The notes beneath the pieces are model-generated. The model was given only the letters and a program-made list of their open reading frames with translations, did not search any database and was not told where the DNA came from. Shown in pieces: positions 27,101 through 35,154 of a stretch of DNA of 64,000 nucleotides; the stretch's first letter is position 1; every line of letters begins with the position of its first letter. The position numbers were made by a program, and so were the translations under genes. The stretch is from Eubacterium sp. MSJ-13. Lineage in GTDB: Bacteria > Bacillota > Clostridia > Lachnospirales > Lachnospiraceae. The stretch is from NCBI RefSeq assembly GCF_018918235.1, contig NZ_JAHLQE010000106.1:1-64000 (forward strand). Reading direction: 5' to 3'.

Positions 27101-27687
27101 GACAGTATATCTTCTATTCTCTCTAAATTATGTCTCTCTTCCTCAAGATTTTTCTGTGCAGCAGCCTTTCTTCTCTTGTATTTGACAATACCTGCCGCCT
27201 CATCAAAGAGTTCACGCCTTTCCTCAGGCTTTCCGCTAAGAATTTTATCTATCTGTCCCTGCCCAATTATTGAATAACCTTCCTTTCCTATTCCTGTGTC
27301 AAACAATAATTCCTGGACGTCTTTAAGTCTGCATGCCGCACCATTTAAAAGATACTCACTCTCACCTGATCTGTAAACTCTTCTTGCTATCTTAACTTCT
27401 TCATATGGAACATTTAATTTATGATCCTCATTGCTTATCGTAATAGCTACATATGCAAATCCAAGTGGTTTTCTCATCTGCGTTCCCGCAAAAATCACAT
27501 CTTCCATCTTTGCACCACGAAGCTGTTTTGCACTCTGTTCTCCAAGCACCCATCTGACAGCGTCTGCAACGTTACTTTTGCCACTGCCATTTGGTCCTAC
27601 GATTGCAGTTATGCCGTCATGAAATTCAAATATTAATTTGTTAGCAAATGACTTAAAACCATGTACTTCTAAGCTTTTTAAATACAT
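24124..27687 (-). CDS. smc: Chromosome segregation protein SMC
   Basis: SMC is a DNA-organising ATPase that works with ScpA and ScpB. The protein is about 1187 residues: a Walker A head (GPNGSGKSN near 32), a long coiled coil, a hinge (~510-680, with GIIGVVADIIRV and ETALGGSIQNIV), a returning coiled coil, and the C-terminal head with the LSGGEKALTA signature and the Walker B segment FCLLDEIEAALDD. The start at 27687 follows AGGAG. The longer reading frame would run into rnc in another frame and is not credible. Gap to rnc is 19 bases, so co-transcription is expected. Confidence 0.97.
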   Translation of the reverse strand: MYLKSLEVHGFKSFANKLIFEFHDGITAIVGPNGSGKSNVADAVRWVLGEQSAKQLRGAKMEDVIFAGTQMRKPLGFAYVAITISNEDHKLNVPYEEVKIARRVYRSGESEYLLNGAACRLKDVQELLFDTGIGKEGYSIIGQGQIDKILSGKPEERRELFDEAAGIVKYKRRKAAAQKNLEEERHNLERIEDILSEIEKQVGPLEKQAGKAKQYLTFRDELRTHDVNMFLIEYDRIHDEVKAFEEKQAIAEHDLQDASSEYEKSKAEYEKLQAELDEKIKSIEVHRENLNSSRVMLNNYEGDIRLLNEKIHGIKQSENHYKEAIDDYQLRIKKYDREYKQYQQQKKDNNNKIEEINFLSEENRGHIEQQKRDVTEIEKCIKDIQEQKLAGINATADVKSEELKYKTLLEQNSIKRAELNKRILQNKSETSVLTENITAHKRAYDEVTEKINAIDDAGISMQDALDEAVVENQNVNREHSDIQQKFHMENSRLNSLKNMTERYEGFGQSIKRVMERKKDTAGIIGVVADIIRVKKEYEVAVETALGGSIQNIVTDNEQTAKKMIEYLKKNKYGRATFLPLTNIHKRAANNAVNIMSEKGVIGMASELVVAEDRYSELVNYLLGRFIVVDNIDNAIVLAAKYHHTLRIVTTEGELLNPGGSMSGGAFKNNNNLLGRRRQISQLEDEVSDLKAQLKKLSESIGAGENKIAQLREKISANSKVKQEFIVKQNTAKIGYERAVADLKKNEEQLELIRIEGMRIEEDRDKLKNVMNGIAEALVRNEDESKVFDEKIDKYQAELSDIRKQLEMSEEKEAGFALELTSLTQGIGFISENIVRIEQGRALVMEQLNQTIENSKNIDGQIKEKKDEILRTQNFIKDKKKEAERLEKQIEEENQEREELSEKTKTFLDKREELSKNINDLKMECFRLSGRKEKLTESIDNYTNYMWEQYELTYHSALSLKTQTGLTIPGMKAKISEIKKQIKSLGSVNVNAIEQYKEISERYELLTTQHDDLIEAAQVLEKIIEDLDVEMRKQFEEQFSEIKSRFDNVFKELFGGGRGTLELIQGEDILTAGIKIIAQPPGKKLQNMMQLSGGEKALTAIALLFAIQSLKPSPFCLLDEIEAALDDSNVGRYADYLHKLTKDTQFIVITHRRGTMNAADILYGITMQEKGISTLVSVSLLDDKDIAN

Positions 27688-27706
27688 CCAATGTTCTCCT
27701 GACCAA

Positions 27707-28390
27707 TTATTTGTGAAGTTTAAGTATAGCCTGATATGCGGCTGACTGCTCTGCTTTCTTCTTTGTTCTGCCGGTAGCTGTTGTAAATCTCTCACCATTT
27801 ATGGTCACCGCAACAGTGAAAGATTTATTATGATCCGGTCCCTCTTCATTAATAAGTTCATATCCCATGTCAAGGTGTTTCCCCTGAACTATTTCCTGCA
27901 ATATCGTCTTGCTGTCATAAAAAAGTTTTTTCTTTTCTATATCCTTTAATATATGCCTGTCAATATAATCCCTTGCTTTTTCAAATCCACCATCAAGATA
28001 TACTGCTCCGATAGTAGCTTCAAGAGTATCTGACAATATAGAATCTCTCTCTCTTCCTCCTGTAAGGTCTTCACCTCTTCCAAGCATTACATATTCACCA
28101 AGGTTTATATCTCTTGCACACAGTGCAAGTGTAGGCTCACATACCCAGCTTGCCCTGATTCTTGTCATATCACCCTCCGGCTTTGTCGGATTCTCTTTAT
28201 AAATCTGCTCACTTGATACCAATTCTAATACAGCGTCACCTAGAAACTCAAGCCTCTCATTGCACATATATTTTTTCAATCTGTTTTCATTTGAATATGA
28301 ACTATGCGTAAGCGCTGTTATAAGTAAGTCCGTATTTTTAAATTCATATCCTATTTTTTTCTGAAACTCTAATAATTTTTCCTGTTTCAT
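27707..28390 (-). CDS. rnc: Ribonuclease III
   Basis: RNase III cuts double-stranded RNA, including rRNA precursors. The 227-residue protein has the catalytic signature ERLEFLGDAVLELV (~40-55), a second acidic site region around SDTLEATIGAVYLD, and a C-terminal double-stranded RNA-binding domain (ILQEIVQG... to KKKAEQSAAYQAIL). I chose the ATG at 28390, which has AGGAG eight bases upstream. The order acpP-rnc-smc-ftsY is a classic Firmicutes arrangement. Confidence 0.96.
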   Translation of the reverse strand: MKQEKLLEFQKKIGYEFKNTDLLITALTHSSYSNENRLKKYMCNERLEFLGDAVLELVSSEQIYKENPTKPEGDMTRIRASWVCEPTLALCARDINLGEYVMLGRGEDLTGGRERDSILSDTLEATIGAVYLDGGFEKARDYIDRHILKDIEKKKLFYDSKTILQEIVQGKHLDMGYELINEEGPDHNKSFTVAVTINGERFTTATGRTKKKAEQSAAYQAILKLHK

Positions 28391-28437
28391 CAGGCACACT
28401 CCTAACATTCCACAATCATATATGATGCTTTTATCTC

Positions 28438-28656
28438 TTAACAGATAAGTTCAAGCAGATCACCAACAGTAATCACACTTTTTAATTTTTCTTCATCTAC
28501 TGATATGTCAAACTCTTTTTCAACTCCCATAAGTATCTGAAAAAGTTCAAGAGAATCCGCACCAAGATCATTAACAAAGCTCATTTCCTGAACTATATCC
28601 GTATCATCAATGTTCAAAACCTCTGCAATTATTTTTTGAAGTTTTTTGAATTCCAT
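28438..28656 (-). CDS. acpP: Acyl carrier protein
   Basis: This small acidic protein of 72 residues carries fatty-acyl chains on a phosphopantetheine arm. The attachment serine is in the LGADSLELFQI motif (near residue 36). It starts MEFKKLQKIIAEVLNI with AGGTGG upstream. It lies between plsX and rnc, as in many Firmicutes. The sequence ends with Cys, and its DSLE motif is intact. A second, main fatty-acid synthesis ACP could exist elsewhere; this one could serve phospholipid synthesis with PlsX (inference). Confidence 0.93.
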   Translation of the reverse strand: MEFKKLQKIIAEVLNIDDTDIVQEMSFVNDLGADSLELFQILMGVEKEFDISVDEEKLKSVITVGDLLELIC

Positions 28657-28666
28657 ATAGCACCAC

Positions 28667-29674
28667 CTATTCAATAATAAGATTTTCTTTTATCTTTTCA
28701 TTTATCTTTTCTTCATTGAACTGTATGCATTGTCTTATAGCCTGTGTAATCTCCACACTTGTTGAACTTCCATGTGCTTTTACAACAAGCCCGTTTAAAC
28801 CAAGTAAAGGTGCTCCACCCTGATCTGATGTATCAAACTGTTTAAGTGTTGATTTAAGTGCAGGTTTAATAAGAAGTGCCCCTATCTTACTTCTAAGGCT
28901 TGACATAAGTCCCTCTTTTACTTTTCCGAGAAGTGTTGCTGCAAGGCCCTCGTATAATTTAAGTATTACATTACCTACGAACGCTTCACATACTATAACA
29001 TCAGCATCCCCCTTCGGTATGTCCCTTGCCTCGATACTTCCGATAAAATTGATATCCTTACATTCTTTCAAAAGAGGATAAGTCTCCTTTACAAGCATAT
29101 TTCCTTTTTCTTCTTCAGCACCTATATTTACAATAGCCACACGCGGATTCTTTATGCCGACAATTCTTTCCATGTATATTGAACCCATCTTTGCAAACTG
29201 GACAAGATGTGACGCTCTTGCATCTACATTCGCACCACAATCTATCAATAGTGCTGGTCCTTTTGCTGTAGGAATAAGCGGTGCGAGAGGCGAACGCTCT
29301 ACGCCTTTGATTCTACCCACAACAAACTGGCCACCAACAAGTATTGCCCCTGTACTTCCAGCCGATACAAATGCATCTGCCTCTCCATGTTTTACAAGAT
29401 TCATTCCAACAACAATCGAAGAATTTTTCTTTTTTCTTATAGCCATTACAGGAGGCTCATCAAATCCTATAACATCGTCTGCATGTACTATCGACATGCG
29501 TTCCTTATCATAAGTATATTTTGCAAGTTCTGTTTTGATGTCATCTGTTCTTCCAACCAATACAACATGTATCTTTTCATTTTCATTGACTGCATCAACC
29601 GCACCTTTAATCGGTGCCTCCGGTGCATTGTCTCCACCCATGGCATCAACAACAACTTTAATCATATCACTCAT
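28667..29674 (-). CDS. plsX: Phosphate acyltransferase PlsX
   Basis: PlsX converts acyl-ACP to acyl-phosphate, the substrate for PlsY in phosphatidic acid synthesis. The 335-residue protein starts with the hallmark VVVDAMGGDNAPE and contains SAGSTGAILVGG, RPALAP-type SPLAPLIPTAKGP, DCGANVDARA and ARDIPKGDADVIVCEAFVGNV. GAGGTGA precedes the ATG. It heads the plsX-acpP-rnc-smc-ftsY group. No fapR or rpmF precedes it within the window. Confidence 0.96.
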   Translation of the reverse strand: MSDMIKVVVDAMGGDNAPEAPIKGAVDAVNENEKIHVVLVGRTDDIKTELAKYTYDKERMSIVHADDVIGFDEPPVMAIRKKKNSSIVVGMNLVKHGEADAFVSAGSTGAILVGGQFVVGRIKGVERSPLAPLIPTAKGPALLIDCGANVDARASHLVQFAKMGSIYMERIVGIKNPRVAIVNIGAEEEKGNMLVKETYPLLKECKDINFIGSIEARDIPKGDADVIVCEAFVGNVILKLYEGLAATLLGKVKEGLMSSLRSKIGALLIKPALKSTLKQFDTSDQGGAPLLGLNGLVVKAHGSSTSVEITQAIRQCIQFNEEKINEKIKENLIIE

Positions 29675-29792
29675 ATTTCACCTCATATTTCATTAATTTA
29701 CATAAAATATCTGTTTTCTTCCATACTTTTATACACAATCCTCATTTTACTAAAAAAAACACAATAGTGCAAGCTAATTGAATTTTGAAGTG

Positions 29793-29818
29793 AAAAAAGC
29801 AGCCCATTAATGAGCTGC
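29793..29818 (-). terminator. Terminator at the cheR 3' end
   Basis: On the minus strand GCAGCTC and GGGCTGC form a seven-pair stem (one G-U) around an ATTAAT loop that contains the cheR stop codon. Six T's follow at once. The position fits termination of cheR, separating it from plsX. Confidence 0.8.
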
Positions 29819-30589
29819 CTTCTTATAGAAAAATGATTTATATGTTGAAAATCCGGATTCTCCGGGTGCTATTATCTGCTCAGTACTTCCAACAAATAAA
29901 ATACCATCATTTTTAAGAGATGTATTAAATTTCTTATATATCTCTGCCTTTGCTTCCTCTGTAAAATATATCATTACATTCCTGCAGACGATCATATTGC
30001 AGCCTGTAGGATATGTATCTTTAAGAAGATTATGCTGTTTAAATTCGACACGTTTCTTTATCTCATCTGAAATCTGATAACTTCTCGTACCTACTTTTGT
30101 AAAATACTTTGTTATGTACTCCTTCGGAAGTCCTTTTAGACTTTTTTCGTCATAAAGTCCTGCCTGTGCTTTTTCCAATACAACTCTGTCCAAATCTGTT
30201 GCTATAACTTTAATCTTATTTAAAGGAATAAATTTTGACAATAACATTACAAGTGTATATGGTTCATCTCCTGTCGAGCATGCTGCACTCCATATTTTAA
30301 GATCGTTTCCAAAACGTTCAAAAAGATATGGAAGAATTTCGTTTTCTAAAAGTTTCCATTGCTCAGGATTACGATAAAATTCAGATACATTTATTGTAAG
30401 GTATGTTACAAAATCATCGAGCATTTTCTTGTCGCTCTTTATTGCCTCTATATATTCATCATAACTTTTAATCTTGTTTTTCGTTATCAATGAATCTATA
30501 CGTCTTTTCATTTGTCTTTCTTTGTAACTGCTCAGATCTATCTTTGTGAGCTGATACACTTTTTCTTTAAACTTTTCATAATCACCCAT
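29807..30589 (-). CDS. cheR: Chemotaxis protein methyltransferase CheR
   Basis: CheR methylates glutamates on chemoreceptors with S-adenosylmethionine to reset their signalling. The ~260-residue protein has a helical N-terminal domain (FKEKVYQLTKIDLSSYKERQMKRR) and a SAM-binding domain (WSAACSTGDEPYTLVM, VIATDLDRVVLEKA, CNMIVCRNVMIYF). The start is the third codon of the longest frame, seven bases after AAGGAGG. It stands alone between two terminators with no other chemotaxis gene in view, so it may serve receptors encoded elsewhere. Confidence 0.93.
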   Translation of the reverse strand: MGDYEKFKEKVYQLTKIDLSSYKERQMKRRIDSLITKNKIKSYDEYIEAIKSDKKMLDDFVTYLTINVSEFYRNPEQWKLLENEILPYLFERFGNDLKIWSAACSTGDEPYTLVMLLSKFIPLNKIKVIATDLDRVVLEKAQAGLYDEKSLKGLPKEYITKYFTKVGTRSYQISDEIKKRVEFKQHNLLKDTYPTGCNMIVCRNVMIYFTEEAKAEIYKKFNTSLKNDGILFVGSTEQIIAPGESGFSTYKSFFYKKAAH

Positions 30590-30604
30590 ATTCATCCCTC
30601 CTTA

Positions 30605-30642
30605 TTAAAATACGCCAATCCGAACAACCGGATTGGCGTATT
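30605..30642 (-). terminator. Terminator after the S1-domain gene
   Basis: AATACGCCAATCCG (30609-30622) pairs perfectly over 14 bases with CGGATTGGCGTATT (30629-30642) around a six-base loop. On the minus strand TTTTAAT follows. It ends the ispH-S1 transcript, and the cheR ribosome site lies directly after it. Confidence 0.85.
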
Positions 30643-30673
30643 AAAGAACATCCTGCGTCCTAATCAACAAAAA

Positions 30674-31768
30674 TTACTCTGTAACCTCTTCCTCTTCTTC
30701 TGACTCATTGTCATTTAAAAGAGCCTTAATACTTAAGCTTATCTTGTGATCATCAGGGTTAAAATCAACAACCTTTGCCTCAATTTCCTGTCCAACCTTT
30801 AATGCATCTGATGGCTTGTCAACATGCTCTTTTGAAATCTGAGAAACATGAAGTAATGCATCAACACCAGGCTCAAGCTCGATAAATGCACCAAAGTCTG
30901 CCATTCTTGCAACCTTACCTTTAACCACTGAACCAACACTATACTTGTCGGCTGCATTTAACCAAGGATTCTGATCCTCAAACTTAAGGCTGAGTGCAAT
31001 CTTATCATCTTTGATATCTTTAATAAGGACTTTTGTCTTATCTCCCACATTAAATACTTTTCTAGGATTCTCAACACGTCCCCATGACATTTCAGAAATA
31101 TGAAGAAGACCATCTGCTCCACCTAAATCAATAAATGCACCAAAATCTGTAAGATTCTTAACAGTACCCTCTACAACATCTCCAACATGTATTCTTGCGA
31201 ATAACTCTTCCTGAAGTTTCTTCTTCTCTGCTACTAAAAGCTGCTTTCTGTCACCGATGATTCTTCTCTTCTTAGGATTGAACTCACTGATAACAAACTC
31301 TATTTCCTGTCCTGCATACTTTGAAAGATCTTTCTCGTATGTGTCTGATACAAGGCTTGCAGGAATAAATACCTTTGTCTCTTCAACAACAACACTTAAT
31401 CCACCTGTTAAGACATCTGTTACAGTTGCCTTTAATACTGTATGGTTTTCAAAGGCTTCTTTGATATGCTCATTGCTCTGTTCCATAGCTAAACGCTTGT
31501 ATGTGAGAAGAACCTGTCCCTCACCATCATTTACCTTAAGAACTTTAGCTTTCATCTTGTCGCCTTCTTTTACAACTTCCCTAAGGTCGATGCCTGACTG
31601 ATTACTGTATTCATTTCTCGTGATAATACCGTCAGCCTTGTAACCGATGTTTAAGATGATCTCATCTTCCTTAACGCTGATAACTGTCCCTTCTACAATC
31701 TCTCCATTGTGGATTGTTACTAATGATTCTTCCAATAACTGTTCAAATTCATTATTCATTTCTGACAT
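30674..31768 (-). CDS. rpsA: S1 RNA-binding domain protein (short ribosomal S1-like)
   Basis: This 364-residue protein has four S1 domains starting near residues 20, 105, 190 and 275. Each shows the G-x-V-x-x-(V/L)... and GL(L/I)HISE or LLHVSQISKEH patterns, with the third and fourth the most typical. It would bind mRNA or help ribosomes, as the short Gram-positive S1 homologues are thought to do. The acidic tail (NESEEEEEVTE) is typical. Its ATG and AAGGAGG lie inside the last codons of ispH, with a 17-base overlap, which implies coupled translation. In some clostridia the two are fused in one protein. Confidence 0.9.
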   Translation of the reverse strand: MSEMNNEFEQLLEESLVTIHNGEIVEGTVISVKEDEIILNIGYKADGIITRNEYSNQSGIDLREVVKEGDKMKAKVLKVNDGEGQVLLTYKRLAMEQSNEHIKEAFENHTVLKATVTDVLTGGLSVVVEETKVFIPASLVSDTYEKDLSKYAGQEIEFVISEFNPKKRRIIGDRKQLLVAEKKKLQEELFARIHVGDVVEGTVKNLTDFGAFIDLGGADGLLHISEMSWGRVENPRKVFNVGDKTKVLIKDIKDDKIALSLKFEDQNPWLNAADKYSVGSVVKGKVARMADFGAFIELEPGVDALLHVSQISKEHVDKPSDALKVGQEIEAKVVDFNPDDHKISLSIKALLNDNESEEEEEVTE

Positions 31769-32600
31769 ATGATTGAACCTCCTTAATAATATTATTTGGG
31801 GTTGAAGCCCCGGCAGTAATACCCACGCTACGAAAAGATTGAAATTGCTTCAAATCCAGGTCATCAAGTGTCTGTATAAAATATGTGTTCTCACACTCTT
31901 TTCTACAAATTTCATAAAGTTTCTGGGTGTTTGAACTATGTTTTCCACCTATTACTAACATCGCGTCGGATTGCCTCGCAATAGTACCCGCTTCTGTCTG
32001 ACGCTCTTCAGTAGCGTTGCAAATTGTATTCATAACATCTATATCATAACTCTTTTTGGATAAAATATCAACTATATCTTTGAATTTCTTGTAATTAAAT
32101 GTCGTTTGTGATACAACGCACAGCTTTTTTTCACTGTCAGGGGTAAATTTTTCGGCTTCTTCAATACTTTCTAACACAACTGGCTTATTTACACACCACC
32201 CCTTTATTCCCTCTACTTCCGGATGGTTATCACTTCCTACTATCACAACAGTACGCCCTTCCTGGGATTCTTTTTTTACTATTTTGTGTATTTTTGACAC
32301 AAATGGACATGTTGCATCTATAATATTTACATTTTTTTCCTCAAGTTTTTTTACAATCTCCTCGGATACTCCATGTGAACGTATTATGACAGTTGTATTT
32401 GCACCCTCATCTATATCATTAACAGAATGGAGCACTTTTACACCTTTTTTTTCTAAATCTTTTACCACCTGCTCATTGTGAATGATAGGTCCAAGCGTAA
32501 AAACCCTGTTATCCTTCCCTGCCTCATCATAAACCATATCAACGGCACGCTTAACTCCAAAACAAAATCCTGCACTTTTTGCAGTTATAACTTCTCTCAT
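31752..32600 (-). CDS. ispH: 4-hydroxy-3-methylbut-2-enyl diphosphate reductase
   Basis: IspH (LytB) is the last enzyme of the MEP isoprenoid pathway and makes IPP and DMAPP using a [4Fe-4S] cluster. Three cluster cysteines are visible: AGFCFGVKRAV (residue 13), DATCPFVSKIH (~97) and NTICNATEERQ (~193). Conserved HNEQVV, RSHGVS, GSDNHPEVEG and GGKHSSNTQKL stretches hold the substrate. Length, 282 residues, is normal for the unfused enzyme. AAGGAG precedes the start. It follows cmk by 51 bases and overlaps the S1 gene. Confidence 0.96.
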   Translation of the reverse strand: MREVITAKSAGFCFGVKRAVDMVYDEAGKDNRVFTLGPIIHNEQVVKDLEKKGVKVLHSVNDIDEGANTTVIIRSHGVSEEIVKKLEEKNVNIIDATCPFVSKIHKIVKKESQEGRTVVIVGSDNHPEVEGIKGWCVNKPVVLESIEEAEKFTPDSEKKLCVVSQTTFNYKKFKDIVDILSKKSYDIDVMNTICNATEERQTEAGTIARQSDAMLVIGGKHSSNTQKLYEICRKECENTYFIQTLDDLDLKQFQSFRSVGITAGASTPNNIIKEVQSYVRNE

Positions 32601-32651
32601 ATTACTCCTTATACCATAAACTCATGCAAGCATCTGAACTTCAAAAAAACG

Positions 32652-33314
32652 CTACTTTGTTTTCTCAAAAGCATCAATGATAGCATCTACAACCTGCTCG
32701 ATACTCATATCAGATGAGTCGATAAGTACAGCATCCTCCGCCTGCTTTAACGGTGCTATCTCTCTGTTCATATCCTGCTCATCCCTTGCGATTATGTCTT
32801 TTTCTATCTGGTCGATGTCACACTCTATTCCTCTCTCAACCTGCTCTTTATATCTTCTTCTCGCTCTCTCCCTTGCACTCGCAGTAAGGAATATCTTTGT
32901 CTTTGCGTCAGGAAGTACGCATGTCCCTATATCCCTGCCATCCATTATAACATTTTTCTGTGCAGCTAACTGTCTCTGGAGATTTAAGAGTTTCTCCCTT
33001 ACAGCCGGATATTTTGAGATATTTGAAGTCATCATGCTCACCTGCTCGGTTCTTATAAGATCATTTACATTCTCTCCGTTTAAGATAACCTGCTGTGCAC
33101 CGTCAACATAATCTATCGATACATCAATATCTCCACATTTTTCACTGATAGTATTTTCATCCTCAGCTTTCACACCTTCTCTTATAAAGTACAGTGCTAT
33201 CGCTCTGTACATAGCCCCTGTATCAACATAGATAAAGTCAAGTTTCTTTGCTGCCTTTTTGGCTATCGTACTCTTTCCGGCACCTGCCGGTCCATCTATC
33301 GCTATATTATACAT
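32652..33314 (-). CDS. cmk: Cytidylate kinase
   Basis: This enzyme phosphorylates CMP and dCMP. The 220-residue protein begins with the P-loop IAIDGPAGAGKSTIAK, followed by YVDTGAMYRAIA, MDGRDIGTCVLPDA and RARRRYKEQ, all hallmarks of Cmk. GGAGG precedes the ATG. It is part of the minus-strand series rimO-pgsA-flavoprotein-cmk-ispH-S1, with short gaps throughout. Confidence 0.97.
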   Translation of the reverse strand: MYNIAIDGPAGAGKSTIAKKAAKKLDFIYVDTGAMYRAIALYFIREGVKAEDENTISEKCGDIDVSIDYVDGAQQVILNGENVNDLIRTEQVSMMTSNISKYPAVREKLLNLQRQLAAQKNVIMDGRDIGTCVLPDAKTKIFLTASARERARRRYKEQVERGIECDIDQIEKDIIARDEQDMNREIAPLKQAEDAVLIDSSDMSIEQVVDAIIDAFEKTK

Positions 33315-33344
33315 ATTTTCCTCCGTTGTCCTGTTTTATTATTA

Positions 33345-34571
33345 CTACATTCCTGCAAGATACCCTGTTGACCATGCTATCTGAAGATTGTAGCCTCCCG
33401 TGACCGCATCAAGATCAAGAACTTCTCCCGCAAAGAAAAGCCCTTTAACTTTCTTTGATTCCATCGTTCCGGGATTTATCTCCTTAACTGATACACCGCC
33501 TTTTGTTATTATAGCTTCGTTAAATCCACGCAGACTGTCTATCTTAAATGTAAGTCCCTTTAAAAGACCGACAAGTTCATGTCTTTCTTCTTTTGTTATA
33601 TTATTTACCTGTTTCTGCTCATCAATGCCTGACATCTCAACTATTACCGGTATCATTTTTGATGGCAGAAGCCTTGACAGACTATTCTTAAAATAACTGT
33701 TTTTGTTTTCAGAAAAATCTCTCAATATCCTCTCGTCAAGCTGTTCATTTGACAGTGCAGGTTTTAAGTCAATGCTTATCCGGACATCAGACATATCCTT
33801 ACCGGCAACAAGTGTACTCGCACTTAAAACAAGAGGACCACTCACACCAAAATGGGTAAACAACATCTCACCAAGTTCCTCATATATCACCTTACCTTTA
33901 TCAGTAAGCGTCATTTTTACATTCCTAAGTGAAAGTCCCTGTAATCTCTTTGGTATGTCAGAGTCAATGTTAAACGGCACAAGCGAAGGATAACATTTAG
34001 TCACCTTTATGTCTGCCTCTTTTGCAAACCTGTAACCATCCCCCGTTGAACCTGTTGACTGATAGGAACATCCTCCTGTTGCAACGATAACTTTATCTGC
34101 CGCATATCTATCGCTTCTGTTTCCTGACTGTGTGACAACTCCCCTACATACACCATTTTCAATCTCTATATTATTTACCTTTGTATTTAACAGGATTTTT
34201 ACTCCTCTTTTTTCAAGTGCCTTTTTTAGTGTCCTTATCACATCAGAGGACTTGTCTGATTCAGGGAAAACCCTGTTTCCCCTCTCGGTCTTTATCTTAA
34301 GACCTTCACTCTCTAAGAAGTCCATCATGCGGTAACTGTCAAATGTATAAAAAGCACTATACAAAAACTTTGGATTTGACCTTACATTTTTTAGTAGGTC
34401 TTCTACATCACTTTCATTTGTTATATTGCATCTTCCCTTGCCTGTGATATAAATTTTTTTTCCAAGTTTTTCGTTCTTCTCGATAAGGACAACATCTGCT
34501 CCCGAATCCGCGGCAGATATGGCAGCCATCATTCCCGCTGCCCCGCCTCCGACAACTATTACTCTAACCAT
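33345..34571 (-). CDS. HI0933/BaiN-family flavoprotein
   Basis: This 408-residue FAD-dependent protein starts with a Rossmann motif (VIVVGGGAAGMMAAISAADSGA), then KLGKKIYITGKGRCN, VATGGCSYQSTGSTGDGY, THFGVSGPLVL and a C-terminal GEVLDLDAVTGGYNLQIAW. That set is typical of the HI0933 family (also labelled YhiN, or BaiN-like). The reaction is unknown for most members; some reduce bile-acid intermediates, but this context (between cmk and pgsA) gives no support for that. It is well conserved next to cmk in clostridia, which suggests a housekeeping role. Confidence 0.88.
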   Translation of the reverse strand: MVRVIVVGGGAAGMMAAISAADSGADVVLIEKNEKLGKKIYITGKGRCNITNESDVEDLLKNVRSNPKFLYSAFYTFDSYRMMDFLESEGLKIKTERGNRVFPESDKSSDVIRTLKKALEKRGVKILLNTKVNNIEIENGVCRGVVTQSGNRSDRYAADKVIVATGGCSYQSTGSTGDGYRFAKEADIKVTKCYPSLVPFNIDSDIPKRLQGLSLRNVKMTLTDKGKVIYEELGEMLFTHFGVSGPLVLSASTLVAGKDMSDVRISIDLKPALSNEQLDERILRDFSENKNSYFKNSLSRLLPSKMIPVIVEMSGIDEQKQVNNITKEERHELVGLLKGLTFKIDSLRGFNEAIITKGGVSVKEINPGTMESKKVKGLFFAGEVLDLDAVTGGYNLQIAWSTGYLAGM

Positions 34572-34591
34572 CTTTTGTCAGCCTTTCTCTA

Positions 34592-35140
34592 TCACATTTT
34601 TCCGTCATCAAGAACTTTCCAGTTCTTTACAAGATAATCTATAAGCGATATCACTGTCAGTGCAATAGCTGCATAGATAAATATATTTTCAATAACATCT
34701 ATGACCTCACCGTCAAAATTCACGATAAGAAGTACAGACATTACCATCTGGACAGTAGTCTTAACCTTGCCCCACCAGCTTGCGGCAAGCACGATACCCT
34801 CATTTGCGGCGACAAGTCTGAAACCGCTTATGATAAACTCTCTGCTTATGATAACGATAACGCCCCAGACAGGCATAGGATTGTCAGGTATTGACACAAA
34901 ACATATAAGTGCTGTACTGACAAGCAGCTTATCCGCAAGTGGATCCATAAACTTTCCAAAATTGGATACAAGATTATACTTTCTTGCAATAAATCCGTCA
35001 AGTGTATCGGTAAGCGATGCTATTATAAAAATCGCAGCAGCTATATACTTAGAGCCTTCAACCATATCAGTAAGCATAAAAAACGCAAAGAACGGTATCA
35101 TTATAACTCTCAACATTGTTATTTTATTTGGTAGATTCAT
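34592..35140 (-). CDS. pgsA: CDP-diacylglycerol-glycerol-3-phosphate 3-phosphatidyltransferase
   Basis: PgsA makes phosphatidylglycerol phosphate, the precursor of anionic membrane lipids. The 182-residue integral membrane protein has the CDP-alcohol phosphotransferase motif D-x2-DG-x2-AR-x8-G-x3-D-x3-D, seen in DTLDGFIARKYN followed by FGKFMDPLADK. It has about five or six membrane segments. It lies 14 bases downstream of rimO and 20 bases upstream of the flavoprotein gene. Confidence 0.94.
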   Translation of the reverse strand: MNLPNKITMLRVIMIPFFAFFMLTDMVEGSKYIAAAIFIIASLTDTLDGFIARKYNLVSNFGKFMDPLADKLLVSTALICFVSIPDNPMPVWGVIVIISREFIISGFRLVAANEGIVLAASWWGKVKTTVQMVMSVLLIVNFDGEVIDVIENIFIYAAIALTVISLIDYLVKNWKVLDDGKM

Positions 35141-35154
35141 ACTAACTCAACCTC

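Noticed and set aside
33345-34571. Bile-acid reductase (baiN) function for the flavoprotein
   Set aside because: The family is broad and conserved next to cmk in bacteria with no bile-acid metabolism. No other bai genes are present, so I left the symbol empty.
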